The notes below the pieces were generated by a model. The model saw nothing but the letters and a program-made list of their open reading frames with translations, searched no databases and was not told where the DNA came from. From assembly GCA_948146395.1 (NCBI GenBank), contig OX411543.1, forward strand, positions 28,783,558-28,847,557: 64,000 nucleotides of DNA, given 5' to 3'. Positions 1-30,267 of this stretch are shown here, piece by piece (position 1 is the stretch's first letter; each line of letters opens with the position of its first letter). The DNA comes from Fragum whitleyi. Its lineage: Eukaryota > Mollusca > Bivalvia > Cardiida > Cardiidae. Position numbers and translations under genes: made by a program.

Positions 1-691
1 AACATCCCAGGATTGTGTAAAGAGACCTTTGATTTGCCAATGGCATGTATGAAATGACTGAAGGGTTGTATGTAGAGACGTGCATATGTGAATAAATAGG
101 ATTAATTGACTTGAGAGATGGAAATTGTATGAAATAGGGACCCAAGTCATACAAAATAGATTATGCTATGTATGATATAATGATCCCATGATGAGATTTT
201 GAGAAACAGGATTTATCAATGGTATGTAAGATATAATTACTCAGTTTGAATGTTGAAAGACGGGATTTGATAATGGTAAATCATATAATGTGATATCCCT
301 TGTTGTATGTAGAGATTGGGGATATCTGTGTACAATACTGATGCCAGGTTCTTATGTAAAGACCTATGATTTTCTTATAGGACAATAGAGTTGCATTTAA
401 AGACACAAGGCCCTCTGAACCATTCATGATAAATGAGTTTGTAAATAATGATATTGAATGCTAGAATTCCCTGTGAATCCTGAGTTATTTCTTAAGGGTG
501 TGAGTTGTATTTACTTCATTAGAATTATTATCATTTTGTTTTAAACCTTACCAAAATCAGCCATAACAGTTATTTGATTTATTTATTTTTTCACATGCAC
601 AGTCTACAAAACAAAACTCTCAATAAAGGAGTCAAAGGTTGAAAAAAGCATGTCTATTATAAATTTATCAAATTTTCTATTTTATTTGTAG
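1..691. other. Intronic flank, no gene seen
   Basis: AT-rich sequence upstream of the first visible SRCR exon. It ends in a normal 3' splice site (pyrimidine-rich stretch, then TTTGTAG at 685-691). I searched it for the first half of the interrupted SRCR domain and did not find it, so that exon probably lies left of the window. Confidence 0.6.
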
Positions 692-20534
<19,843 letters not shown>

Positions 20535-20630
20535 ATAGATCATCAACTAGAGTACAAGAGCTACGAGAAGTGGGGGTATTTTGAATTTCAAGTTCATATA
20601 TTGTTACAAACAAACTGTTCTCAACAGAAG

Positions 20631-20843
20631 GTTAGCTGAAAAATATCCGACATGAGCCAGATTCGAACCCACACAGACAACAATATTCAAATATTTAGTT
20701 TGCAAGTCCAATGCGCTAACCACTGAGCCAAAGAAAATCTTCTTTGGCTCAGTGGTTAGCGCTTTGGCTTTGCAAAACCAAAAAGTTGAATATTACTTGT
20801 CGGCATGGGTTCGAATCCGGCTACATCGGATATCTTTTAGCTA
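20631..20843. repeat. Head-to-head pair of tRNA-like SINE heads in the SRCR 3' UTR
   Basis: The right arm carries TGGCTCAGTGGTTAGCGC (fits the tRNA A box) and, about 60 bases later, GGGTTCGAATCCGG (fits the B box). The left arm carries both in inverted order (GATTCGAACCC and GCGCTAACCACTGAGCCA). The arms meet at about 20736 (AAGAAAATCTTCTTT), so the mature transcript would fold into a hairpin of about 100 bp. These are tRNA-derived remnants rather than functional tRNA genes: the A-B spacing and arms do not fit a cloverleaf. Confidence 0.75.
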
Positions 20844-21245
20844 TGCTTGGGTTGAGGACAGTTCATACATAACAATATTCAAATATTTTTTACAAAAATC
20901 TCTATTTTGTGGGTTCTCATTTTAATCATGTTGTTGAGACAATTCAAATGAGTACTAACATATAGGGGATATTTTAGATTAATGTTTAATTATTTCAGTA
21001 TTTTTTGCAAAATACATATGTTGCAGGTTCTCCACAACATTGGGGTTTATTGAGAAATTAAGATTTTAGACTGGTGTTACCTCCTCTTGTCTGTACCTAT
21101 TGAGTATGAAAGCTCTTGTAAAGGTTCTGTTGACTCTTGGGCCTTTCATTTGTTATAGGATATATTAACTCATAGCTCTTTAAAATCAATTCCCTTGTTT
21201 GGACATCATTGGAAAATGATAATTTGAACAACTGATCGGAAATAG

Positions 21246-21251
21246 AATAAA
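21246..21251 (+). terminator. Possible polyadenylation signal of the SRCR gene
   Basis: AATAAA about 710 bases after the stop codon, the first match I noticed on the plus strand after 20534. Position alone supports it. Confidence 0.4.
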
Positions 21252-21706
21252 TTACAAGCAGTACAAATACTCATAATCTCAAATTGGCTTTGGTCATTAT
21301 TTTATATTTGAACAAACTTTGAAATGTTACATAAATTTCCTTGAATTTGTACCAGGATTGGCTTTTTTGTCTGCTGACGCCTAAAAACTTTATAATTATG
21401 AGAAGAAAATTTAATTTATCTCCTTCCAGTACAGTCTTAGGATTTTACGTCCCTGAGATTTTATAATTAATAAAATATTGTGAAAAAAGAAGAAAACCAC
21501 TTGAAACAAGCTATTTCTCTTTTTCCCTCAATATTTTGTGCAACATTGGATGCTCTTATTTCTAGTAAAACCCACTTTTCATTATTGTATGCGACCAGAT
21601 TCGATTTGTATCATTTATGGATAAAAAGTTTCTAGACTTGTTCACTTTGATATAAATGTACTACTTTCCAAATTAATTGATTGAATAGAAAAAATGATTA
21701 TCATAT

Positions 21707-22046
21707 AAGGATTGATTTATATTTCATTGAGTGAACAACAAAAGCTTTATTTTCATAAGTGGCAGATCTTACTCGAAAAACAAACCATTATTCTATTTCT
21801 TTAATGCAAAAATGAGACAAAATGTGAAATTTCTATGACATATTTTCGTAAAGCGCGTCATTTTGCACGTGATTGCTATGCAACGTTCATTGTGACTTCA
21901 CTTATTTAGCCCCGCAAAGATGACGTCAGGATGAAATGTACAAAAGCAGGGTATAAGTTTTTGACAATTTCACTGCTTTTGTGGTGAGATTATCAAGTGA
22001 TAATCTACCGTTATTTCTCGATAAACCACCGAAAAGCATTAAAGAA
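21707..22046 (+). repeat. Direct repeat copy 2, downstream of the SRCR gene
   Basis: Same orientation as 19706-20078. Differences include GCGCGTCA for GTGCGTCA and a missing inverted stretch (AGTTTTTGTTGTTC). It diverges after AAGCATTAAAGAA at about 22046. Confidence 0.8.
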
Positions 22047-22449
22047 GATCAAATCTATTGCAAAAAGAAGAAGCAAAAGAAGATTATTTTGCCAAAATTT
22101 TATTCTATTCATTTTTTTAATAAATGTGGAAATGTGATCTTTTGTAGTGATGAGAATATCTTATTACAGTGGAAGGGAGTTAGGCAATGAAGAAAATAGA
22201 ACTAAGAGATAGTCAGTTTTTATTGTTGAAAGTGCTCCTATTACCACCGGTTGTGTTTATATTAATTTTGAATTGTGTTACAAAGGTTTAAAACTACAAA
22301 TTAAAATGTATATATATTATAAGTGATAAATACTTAAAAGTTGTGTTCAGTTCTTTATTTCCGTTCTTTTCACAATATTAAAGGAGAATAATGATGAGAA
22401 ATGATTGTAAAAAAAATTTCGCTAGCCCCTGTGAGTAGTATCCCTGTAC

Positions 22450-22455
22450 TTTATT
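22450..22455 (-). terminator. Likely polyadenylation signal of the deiodinase gene
   Basis: AATAAA on the minus strand, about 110 bases beyond the SECIS and 605 bases beyond the stop codon. The placement fits a selenoprotein 3' UTR that must include the SECIS. Confidence 0.5.
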
Positions 22456-22564
22456 TCCCAGGTTGAATTATCATGCAAAAATTCACTAATTCAATGCCAT
22501 ACAACAACCCCCACCCCTATTCGTTTTTTTCGAATCTCTTAACCCTGTATCTGCCACGAAAATG

Positions 22565-22641
22565 GTTCACTTGTCCTAGACAAAATCATGAATAATTTAC
22601 TAACTTTTAAGAATTATTCAGTCATACAAGAAAAAGTGAAC
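22565..22641 (-). promoter_or_regulatory. SECIS element of the deiodinase mRNA
   Basis: Read on the minus strand: helix I GTTCACTT/AAGTGAAC (22641-22634 with 22572-22565); an internal loop; ATGA at 22625-22622 opposite TGAT at 22588-22585, which gives the non-Watson-Crick quartet with tandem G-A pairs; helix II TGAATAATT/AATTATTCA, a perfect 9 bp; and a 14-base apical loop containing AAAA (22608-22605), 13 bases after ATGA. These are the defining features and spacings of eukaryotic SECIS elements. It starts 419 bases after the deiodinase stop codon, in the correct orientation, and would direct the TGA at 23437-23435 to be read as selenocysteine. Confidence 0.85.
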
Positions 22642-22773
22642 TATTCGAATAAACGATAAGGATATTTTTAGAGGTGCCATTAAACTTTCATTAATACATA
22701 GACAATGGCGAGGGTTTTCGATTTTTTAACTGTTTTAGATGACACTTTTGATTAAGTAAGAGTAATTCAATTC

Positions 22774-22846
22774 TATGATTTACTCATTTGATGTTCAATC
22801 TTTAAAACGGCGTTTTAACGGTTGAATATCAAATCAGTAAATCATA
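22774..22846 (-). repeat. 73-bp near-perfect hairpin in the deiodinase 3' UTR
   Basis: Arms TATGATTTAC..TTTGATATTC and the complement, with only two mismatched positions, and an inner stem TTAAAACG/CGTTTTAA. It superficially resembles a second, form-2 SECIS (TGA facing TGA, AAC ten bases on), but the register pairs G with G and lacks the internal loop. More likely a palindromic element or a structural UTR hairpin. Confidence 0.6.
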
Positions 22847-23059
22847 AAAAATTAATAAATTGATGAAATTTATTACTACCCCGTTGTCTACGAAACAAAT
22901 CAATACTTTTTACAAAACGTCATTGTATGACCATTTATTTACGGGTTTAAAGATGTATTCATTTGGACCAAATACCATGGAGAAATTTCTGTTTGATACT
23001 AAAAAATTAAATAACAGTTTTGCAAAATGTTGAATTTTATAAAATGTTGTGCGCTCTAA

Positions 23060-23582
23060 TTACGAATTGACGTGCTTATTTAGCCAATCGTAAACTTCTT
23101 CAACTCTATACCCAATAGGACCCTTTTCACCTTCATATACAACCACCCCATCTAATACAATGTACAATCGCTCATACAGACCACCATACATTTTATTGGC
23201 AGCGTCATCCATTGTATCCATGACAATCTCACATTTTGGTTCCAATTTTTGTAACTGTAGAGCCGCTTTGCGGCGGTCTTCGACTGTCACGTGATTAAAG
23301 ATGTCATAATTATTGTCAAACCTCCATCCGTTGCTGGCATGCGCCTCTTCTATATAAACAATAACGAAGTCGGCATGCGCACGAAACTCCTCAACAATTT
23401 CGTTAAATCGGGAGAGTTTCGCTATGAACGGGGGTCATGTGCAGCTTCCGAAGTTGATAACCAACGGTCGTGATGGCTTCTGGAAGTCCAGTAACTTTTT
23501 GGTGATCAGCGTATCGATGGATTGCACTGAGGGATTTGGCGCCATGTGACCGAGTTTAGCAGATTTTGATAAATCCAAGTAT
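23060..23582 (-). CDS. Iodothyronine deiodinase, exon 2 (catalytic domain, selenocysteine)
   Basis: Encodes the thioredoxin-fold catalytic domain. It follows acceptor TTACATGTTCCAG; its first base completes an Arg codon begun in exon 1, then reads YLDLSKSAKLGHMAPNP, the motif RPLVINFGSCT-Sec-PPF, VIVYIEEAHASNGW, FNHVTVEDR, MYGGLYERLYIV, GPIGYRVEEVYDWL and the stop TAA at 23062-23060. The TGA at 23437-23435 is the active-site selenocysteine (residue 123 of 247), matching the family position. Family knowledge: these thiol-dependent enzymes remove iodine from thyroid hormones; activity on iodotyrosines or iodothyronines in a mollusc is inference. A normal gene finder would stop at the TGA or start after it, leaving a false 76-residue protein. 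Confidence 0.96.
23435..23437 (-). other. In-frame TGA read as selenocysteine
   Basis: On the minus strand the codons run AGC TGC ACA TGA CCC CCG TTC (S-C-T-U-P-P-F). The frame is open and deiodinase-like on both sides: 48 codons before it in this exon and 124 codons after it. All three sites expected for recoding are present: catalytic position, intact downstream frame and a SECIS. Confidence 0.95.
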
Positions 23583-24903
23583 CTGGAACATGTAAGAAAG
23601 CAATAAACTTGATTATATCTTTAAGACTATACATAACCATGTGTTTTAATCAGTGACCAAAATATGTCAGAACGACAAAGTCTATAAAAAATATTTACAA
23701 AAAAAACTTTTTGCGAGCGTTGATTAATAACATATGGTTTTTCTTATGGTTTAACATCAAGGTTTAATAATATGGTCAAAAAGGAAGCGCATTTGAAAAA
23801 AAAAGAACAATCATTTCTTTGAAAAGAGCATTTTTTAAAATGATGAGCCCATGACATTCCCAAGATATTAACAAGTGCGGCAAATAAGACTCAGAACATC
23901 CTGTGCATCCGCAAAGTCAGGCCCTGTACTCTGTAGATAGATAAGCTCTCTTTCGACGATAAGCAAATCTTCAAATTGCACTGTATGGCCATTCGGAGCA
24001 CAACTCGGCCAATCTCGCGATCAACCTCGGATGTACATAGACGGACTATTTGTAGAAAATACTGGTAAACCTTGGAAAAACTCATGAATTGGCGTTAGCC
24101 CTCGAAACTGTGAGTGAAAACATTCGACGTCGCCAACGCTACTCGTTTAAGTCACTGACGTGAAACCATCTAATCATAATAAAAATATCTTTATATTCTT
24201 AAATTAAGGCTGAAAAAATCTTAATTTTTGAGAATGATTCGTCATTCTCAAAAATTCAGATTTTTCAGTCGTTATTTACTGTAAAAGATATAAATCTACA
24301 GTGCTAGTTTTTCTTACACTGTTTCCGCCTAACAAAATGCACGATTTTGTTACATACCCAACGGGCTTACATACATCCGAGGTCTGTTGCAGTTTACGGT
24401 AATGGCCGAGTGATGTTCCAAATGCTGTATGTCTATGGTGTTTGCGCCTCGCGCACGAGAGAAAATCTTGAAAAGGTCTCATACATGCTCGTGTCACTAT
24501 TTACTAAGTACACGTTTTGTATTCAAATGAGAAACGTGATTTTGATTGATATCTATAATATTTCGAACTCTCAATAACCATATGCTTTGGATGCACATTA
24601 GATTCTACTGAGTTTTAATACAGTATTCATTTACACTTACTTTTAGAGCAATTATAAATACTTATAACGTATTTTGAAGCAAAGAAACAGAATTTGAAAA
24701 CGGTCGCCTGATCAAAAATAGTCGCTAAATAAACGCTACATGTACTCGTATTTGTTTGTTTCTTAGCCGTTATGGGGTTAAAGGCCGCTTTTAACCATCT
24801 TTCAGTCATATCTCTATTGTTAGATCACCTAACAATAGTAGAATTTTTCACACAAGTACTACAATAACAACCATTCTTAGCCCCCAGCTGCAATCCCATA
24901 TCG

Positions 24904-24975
24904 ATGGCTCAGCGCCAAACAGTTGTAACTCCCTATACGATTAAAGAGAGTTAAAACCGTTTCGCACTGAGCCAT
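24904..24975. repeat. 72-bp palindrome, family A (copy 2)
   Basis: ATGGCTCAGCGCCAAACAG facing CGTTTCGCACTGAGCCAT, with a more decayed centre than copy 1. It lies inside the deiodinase intron, interrupting or bordering a SINE fragment. Confidence 0.75.
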
Positions 24976-25002
24976 CAATATCGGTATACGGCTATCAACC
25001 CA

Positions 25003-25100
25003 TTTGAAGACAAATAGTCGGAAAGAATAAGTGCCGCTGTCGGGGATAGAACCCGTGACCTCTAGATTGACAGTCCGAGGCGCTACCACTGCAGCTGGTG
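25003..25100 (-). mobile_element. Truncated V-SINE-like tRNA head
   Basis: Reverse complement begins GCTGCAGTGGTAGCGCC and contains GGGTTCTATCCCC (B box with one change) and CGGCACTTATTCTTTCCG, matching the first 100 bases of the SINE at 44384. The rest is absent. Confidence 0.75.
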
Positions 25101-25129
25101 ATCGCTGGAGCAAGAATGACTATAGATAC

Positions 25130-25350
25130 CTGCTTCGATACCACTGCCGGAGATGTCCAATCGAATACACAGAATCGATATAATCCTTTTCCAAAAATGG
25201 TGTGTCGTACATCACACTATTCATGTTGTCCTTGTAGAACTGGTACGTAGGTGCATGAAACAATGATATTGCCAAGTGTACGACTTCTAATGGAAGTTTG
25301 AAGCAAGTCAACTCCACCAGGCGAAAAATATATACGACTGTCGGCCACAT
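25130..25350 (-). CDS. Iodothyronine deiodinase, exon 1 (membrane anchor)
   Basis: Start ATG at 25350-25348, the first in-frame ATG after a TAA at 25389-25387. It encodes MWPTVVYIFRLVEL, a hydrophobic N-terminal segment to about residue 32 (LPLEVVHLAISLF), then a linker ending HLRQWYRS plus two bases of the next codon. Donor AG|GTATCT. Joining AG to the first A of exon 2 gives AGA-TAC-TTG-GAT (R-Y-L-D) in frame. The whole protein is then 247 residues with Sec at 123, close to the length and Sec position of vertebrate type 1 enzymes. Paralogue type (DIO1/2/3) cannot be assigned. Confidence 0.9.
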
Positions 25351-27180
25351 TGTTAGGTATTTAAAACTAGGCACACAACATGGTTTTTAGATATATCAGC
25401 ATTCAAAAGTAGGTCAAATAACTGCCAAAATCGCAGTCATCTAAATATGAACCTTTTTGACTGGTCAATCAGAATATTACTTTTTTGCAAACATTTTGTA
25501 CCATTTCGTCACCCTGAACGCAGGGCTGTCTCACAGAAAACCATTCGACTCAGCCCTGCGTTCAGGATGGCGAAATGTTATAAATTGTTTGCAAATCATA
25601 TCCTGCTTTGCACATGCACCTGTGTCACGGCAAAGCAGGGTATAATTTGTAAACAATTTGTACTGTTATGTAATCAAGAACGCAGAGCTGAGTTGAATGG
25701 TTTTCTGTGAGCCAGCCCGGCGTTCAGGATGACAAAATGGTACAAATTGTTTGCAAATCATATCCCGCTTTGCACATGCACTTTTAAGTTTGCAAAGCCG
25801 GGTATAATTTGTAAACGAATTGTACAATTTTGTCATCGAGAATGCATGGCTTAGTTGAATATAACTAGGTAGACGTGGAGCTTTCTTTACAAGCAAAAAC
25901 CAAAGCCATCGCAAAGTGTTGCTTATTCAATTGTGAATTTTGATGTTCTTTCGAATTCTCCTTTATTTCGAATGAAGTCATGTCCTTCGAGGGATAACGG
26001 AAAGCTTGTTTTGCCTTTCGAGATTCGTCTACTCGATCAACACTGAAGGAGAATTCTGTCGAGGGCGCTTCGTTACCCTGCAGCAATTTTTGCACAACTG
26101 AAACAGAAATCTCCCCCCGCCTTCACAATCCTCTATGAATTTCGCAGCTCAACAAACCGAAAAATATGTTTTTGTCGAATTTCTGTACCACGTGTCCTTT
26201 TAAATCCTTGGTGATTTGATCGTTTCGCTATTCCAGTCTATCTGGCTGTCCTTATTCAAAGATATTATACAAAAGCCAAACTGCTCTATAATTTCTAGGG
26301 ACCCATGCAGAACTCGAGTAAGTTTCCATATTGTAGAGTCTTGTGTTCGACAATTGAATTCTTTGTTCCATTCTCAAAATGCGCAAATAATCGCTTCCTG
26401 ATAACTCTTCGCGTACAAGTTACTTTCTGATGATGAATTATCTATTCAATTTGTAAATTACCCTCGAATTTTCAAGTCACCTCTTCTCCTTTTGATCTCG
26501 GACTCTCAACATACACCGTATACTAGTATTTAAGGTCCGTGTTTTGACTGGTAACATAAGATAACCGTAGCTGTATTATTTATTTTATTATAATCATCAT
26601 AATCACCTTTAAAACAACTGGTACCTTTTATGCATGACCAACCATATTTAAAATAGCCACATTTACTAAAGCATGTCGTTATCTATATTCTTAAATGTTA
26701 CCCGTCACGCGAAAAGCAGGGCCACCTGGACAGTGCTCAAAGTGTCGACCCTTGTCAGACTGCCTGGGGTCGAAACTTTTCACAATTTTGCCAGTTTTCT
26801 TAACCTAGGATAATCTTCTTATTTCCCGCGAACGAATTTTGTTCAAAATGCGACCTTCGATTAACCTGTACTAGAACTAAACTCCTATTGTTCAGATATT
26901 ATTTTAAGGAGTTCCCAGTTTGTCTTATTTCATTGAAGGGTCACATTAATTAACTCTGAGTCACGTCGACGGTGGTAGGTTCTGAATTGAAGCTGATGCA
27001 TTCGTGTTTTTCGTATATCCTCCACATCTCGATCTTTTCTTTCGTCACCAGTCTTATCAAGCTTCACACAGATGATGCTCAATTTAACCAACATTAAAAG
27101 AGGACCGTCAGATGATGCCATATACATAGTATCCATACCTAGGCCTTGCGGTTTCGTACATTTTTAAAAAGATTTCCTTA
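25351..27180. other. Upstream of deiodinase: palindromic arrays, no gene seen
   Basis: Two linked inverted-repeat units (family D) occupy 25500-25862. After that, 25863-27180 is mixed-composition sequence with several short open frames, none resembling a known protein. A block at 26700-26945 (CCCGTCACGCGAAAAGC to GAAGGGTCACATTAA) is distantly similar to 11285-11520 inside the TTAA transposon. Confidence 0.5.
25500..25862. repeat. Tandem palindromic units, family D
   Basis: Units of the form GCGTTCAGGATG..AATTGTTTGCAAATCATATC..TTTGCACATGCAC..GGGTATAATTTGTAAAC..CATCCTGAACGC, each an inverted repeat of about 125 bp; two are fused here. Single copies are at 29446-29590 and 55675-55802. They lie within 150-500 bases upstream of the deiodinase start, so they may overlap its promoter. 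Confidence 0.75.
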
Positions 27181-28219
27181 TTTCTTTCTAATTAAAACAA
27201 GGTGGCAAAATGGCACACAAGATTCGCCCAGCGGCTACACTGCTGAATGCGAGATGCGCCTAACGGTTACACTGTCTGATGTCAAAGTATGAAAAACAAC
27301 AAAGGGAAAAACTCAAATAATTAAGTAAGGTAGATACAGTTGGTTACATCGTGAAATTGGCATTCGCCTCAATCAAAACCTTTTCAAAAGCGCTCAACCC
27401 CATTGAAAATTATAGAATCTGCACCGTCATTCAAAAAAAAATTGATAGAGAAAAATCGCGATTTCACTGACATATTTCTAATTGTAAGCGTCTAATAGGT
27501 TCTTGAAGAAATAGGAAGCTATCTATAGAACTTATGTACATTTTTATTAAAGGGGGGTTATCAATATCGTTAATTTTGCTCATCCTGGACAAACTTTGCA
27601 ATGTTGGATTACCTCCCATTTAATTCACTCAAAACTCGCTCCACACGCTAAATCAATCATTCAAAAATCATTCACCACGTCAATTTCACAACGTTGTTAA
27701 CTGTATACGGTTCTTGTCGCGCAACATTGCACTCCATAAGGAAGATGCGCATGGCTGCCAAGTTTCATTTCAATCGACACAAGGTGGCAGAGTTATGCTC
27801 CGGACAAATAAGTGGACACCACAGGTGATCGGGCGTATAAATAAGTGTTCTCAACATTTGTAGGTTACTGTCAATTAAAAATGCAAAATATTCAACCTCT
27901 AGACCGACCGTTTAGCAGAGGAAATTTAGAGAATTTCTGTTTCAACGGCACTTTTAGTTTTTTATCTAATTAGATTACACATATCATAAAAAAACTTTAA
28001 TAGAGAATCAACGAAGGAACATAACTGTCTTGTTTCAGCTTGATTTTTCCAGGTGTTTGGCAGAAAATAAAGCTGAAAAAGATTGTGAATGGACGATAGG
28101 CAGCAAAGATGCAAATGTAAAAGTTTTTGCCATTCAGATTACGCTTGCCCTTTGTCATAAAAATGTTCATATTTGGACTAGTGTTAGATTTCGTCGTCTG
28201 GTAATTTTGGAACTTTGTT
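27181..28219. other. Intergenic, no supported feature
   Basis: AT-rich with decayed repeat fragments; a GGTGGCAGAGTTATGCTC type sequence near 27783 is common in dispersed molluscan repeats. No coding signal that I trust. Confidence 0.45.
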
Positions 28220-28993
28220 AAACTAGGAGCTAGAGGGCCTGATTTTCTCCACAGGCCTGAATCCCCTGATAATGATGAACACAGAATTATAAATGATATT
28301 TTATTAAAGAAGTACTCACATACAAAATACACTTCAACATTATTTGAAACCCGCCCTCAAAGCATTCATGAGAAATTGAATTGATATAAAATCAATACCT
28401 TCTGACGATTTTACAAGTTTTCATGGAATTAGTTTCGTCTTTACATGGTATATTTTCCATCTGAATGTAATAATCCTTTCTTGTTTATATAATCATACTA
28501 GGACCATTTAGGTGAAATTGGGTCGAAATCGATCTTTCAGTTTCAGGGAAATAACATTTTCATAATTTCCATTATATAGAATATATAGGAATTTTTCATC
28601 CTTCACAATAATTTCGATCTTAGTTAGGGTGACCCAAGGATCACTCAAGTGAAATTTGGTTGATATCCTTCCATTAGTTTCTGAGAAAATGATTTTAAAA
28701 GTTTCCACTTTAACATCCATGTATATAGAAAATGACCTCTATCCATAAAGTCTCATCTGATCATAGAAAAGTCAATTTTTATATACTGAAAATAGCTTTG
28801 CCCATTAAAGCTATGATTTTTCACTGATTAAAGTTCTTTGAAGGAATCAGATAGAAGGTAACCAAAGGATCATTTCTGTGAAATTTGGTCGAATTTGGTA
28901 GCATCTGAGGGAAATATTTTATCAGTGAAGCTTCACAGATGGATGCACACACATACACAAAGGACACATCGCCATTACAATAGCCCGTTTCCC
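28220..28993. mobile_element. Decayed Helitron-like element, 166-bp repeat type
   Basis: Starts CTAGGAGCTAGAGGGCCTG..CTCCACAGGCC, contains two or three degraded units (GGGTGACCCAAGGATCA, GAAATTTGGT, TCTGAGAAAATGAT) and ends CAATAGCCCGTTTCC..CCAGTGGAGCCA, a worn form of the common terminus. The oldest-looking copy in the window. Confidence 0.65.
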
Positions 28994-30267
28994 TTTGTCC
29001 AGTGGAGCCAGAAACTGATGACAGATCCCATATGGCTTAGAATAATCTGGTAGAAAAAACCTCTTTTCCATAAAGACAATCAAATTAAGCATCTGTGTGA
29101 AAAACTGTTAAATCATCTATAACTAACATCAAAAGTCATTTTTCAATCTATTTACACATTTTATCACACAAAACAATTGTTGAAAATTTTAGTAAAAAAG
29201 AATAAGATAAATGGGAAGGGATTATCAATAACATGGCAACCATGGCCTTTGTCCTACCTCATTTATTTCATATTTAGGGGATCATTGCAAAACTATTGTG
29301 CCATAGGCACCTACAATAGTTTTACACGTACCCTTGAATATTTATCGAATCTGAAGACAGAAAGCGGCATTAATAGGAGACTGTGTAGTGGATGTTTTTC
29401 AGAAAATCTATTATTGCACATCATGGGATTCATCAAATATATAGCTTAAAAACATACCCTGCATTCAGGATGACAAAACGGTGCTTACTGTTTTCAAATA
29501 TACCCTTCTTTGCACATGTACTTGCGTGCAAAGAGGGGTGTAATTTGCAAACAATTTGTACCCTTTCATCCTCCTGAAGGCAGGGATAGATAAATTCATC
29601 CAAACAAAAAGCACAAAGATATGTTTGGCAGAAAAACACTGTGTATATGTACATACATTCTATCATGTTTATTGTGTCTGACACTCTGGTTCTACTTCAA
29701 TGTTAAGTTAATCAAAGTATCTATCTAGAATTTTTCTTGCTACTCAACTTTCAGAGAAATGTGTAAAAATACAAAAAGTGTTCCAAATGATGAACTGATT
29801 CATACAAAAGCTGTAACCTGATTACCCTTTGACACTAACAGATGTACTTAATGGTTTTTACCAATATAAAAGAAATTGTACAACTTCACTTTATTCCTAT
29901 ATAATGTTTTGACAAACCTTATTGAAGTTTTAAAACGTGTTAAAATCATTATAGTTTGTGTAACTTATCTAACTAAACAAACTCATTCTAAAGCCTTTTT
30001 GACAGTCTATACGGATGCATAACTGATATTTTATCCTGAATTTAAATGGCTTTAATGCATGTATTTTCATTTCATTAGTAATAATAGTTTTTCTGTAACT
30101 ATTTGTTTGATTGATGTGACAAAAAACCTGAAACATTTACTATCGGTATACAAGATTTAAATATATACAACATCAGAATTAGTACATGTACTTAATCTGT
30201 CATTAAAGACTTTCCATAATGAAATCGACCAAATTGTAAGATAAATATTGAATGTCTATTTACTGAT
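28994..30267. other. Intergenic; one family D palindrome
   Basis: AT-rich. A small palindrome is at 29290-29325 (CAAAACTATTGTG..CACCTACAATAGTTTT) and a family D unit at 29446-29590 (CTGCATTCAGGATGACAAAA facing the complement). Nothing else supported. Confidence 0.5.

Larger units (their letters stand above)
20535..22449. other. Convergent 3' region between SRCR and deiodinase genes
   Basis: SRCR 3' UTR and the tail-to-tail intergenic region. It contains an inverted pair of tRNA-like sequences (20631-20843), a possible polyadenylation signal (21246-21251), a decayed relative of the 221-bp MITE (about 21400-21560) and direct repeat copy 2 (21707-22046). Confidence 0.65.
23583..25129 (-). other. 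Deiodinase intron
   Basis: Minus-strand donor AG|GTATCT at 25130/25129 and acceptor TTCCAG at 23583. Contents: a partial family F element (about 23880-24070); a 60-bp palindrome at 24211-24269 (CTGAAAAAATCTTAATTTTT facing its complement around TTCG); a small inverted repeat CTATTGTTAG..CTAACAATAG (24811-24839); a family A palindrome (24904-24975); and a truncated reverse SINE head (25003-25100). Confidence 0.8.

Noticed and set aside
22774..22846. This hairpin as the SECIS
   Set aside because: TGA faces TGA, but the Watson-Crick register puts G opposite G and there is no internal loop; 22565-22641 satisfies all SECIS rules.
23060..23290. A 76-residue minus-strand gene starting at 23290
   Set aside because: It is only the C-terminal part of the deiodinase downstream of the selenocysteine codon; the apparent start lies mid-domain.
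25865..26095. A 76-residue minus-strand frame with polar composition
   Set aside because: No homology recognised, no splice borders, and it adjoins palindromic repeats; could be a real exon but cannot be supported.
26930..27136. A 68-residue minus-strand frame (DKTGDERKDRDVEDIRKTR)
   Set aside because: Part of a block partly shared with the TTAA transposon; no known domain.
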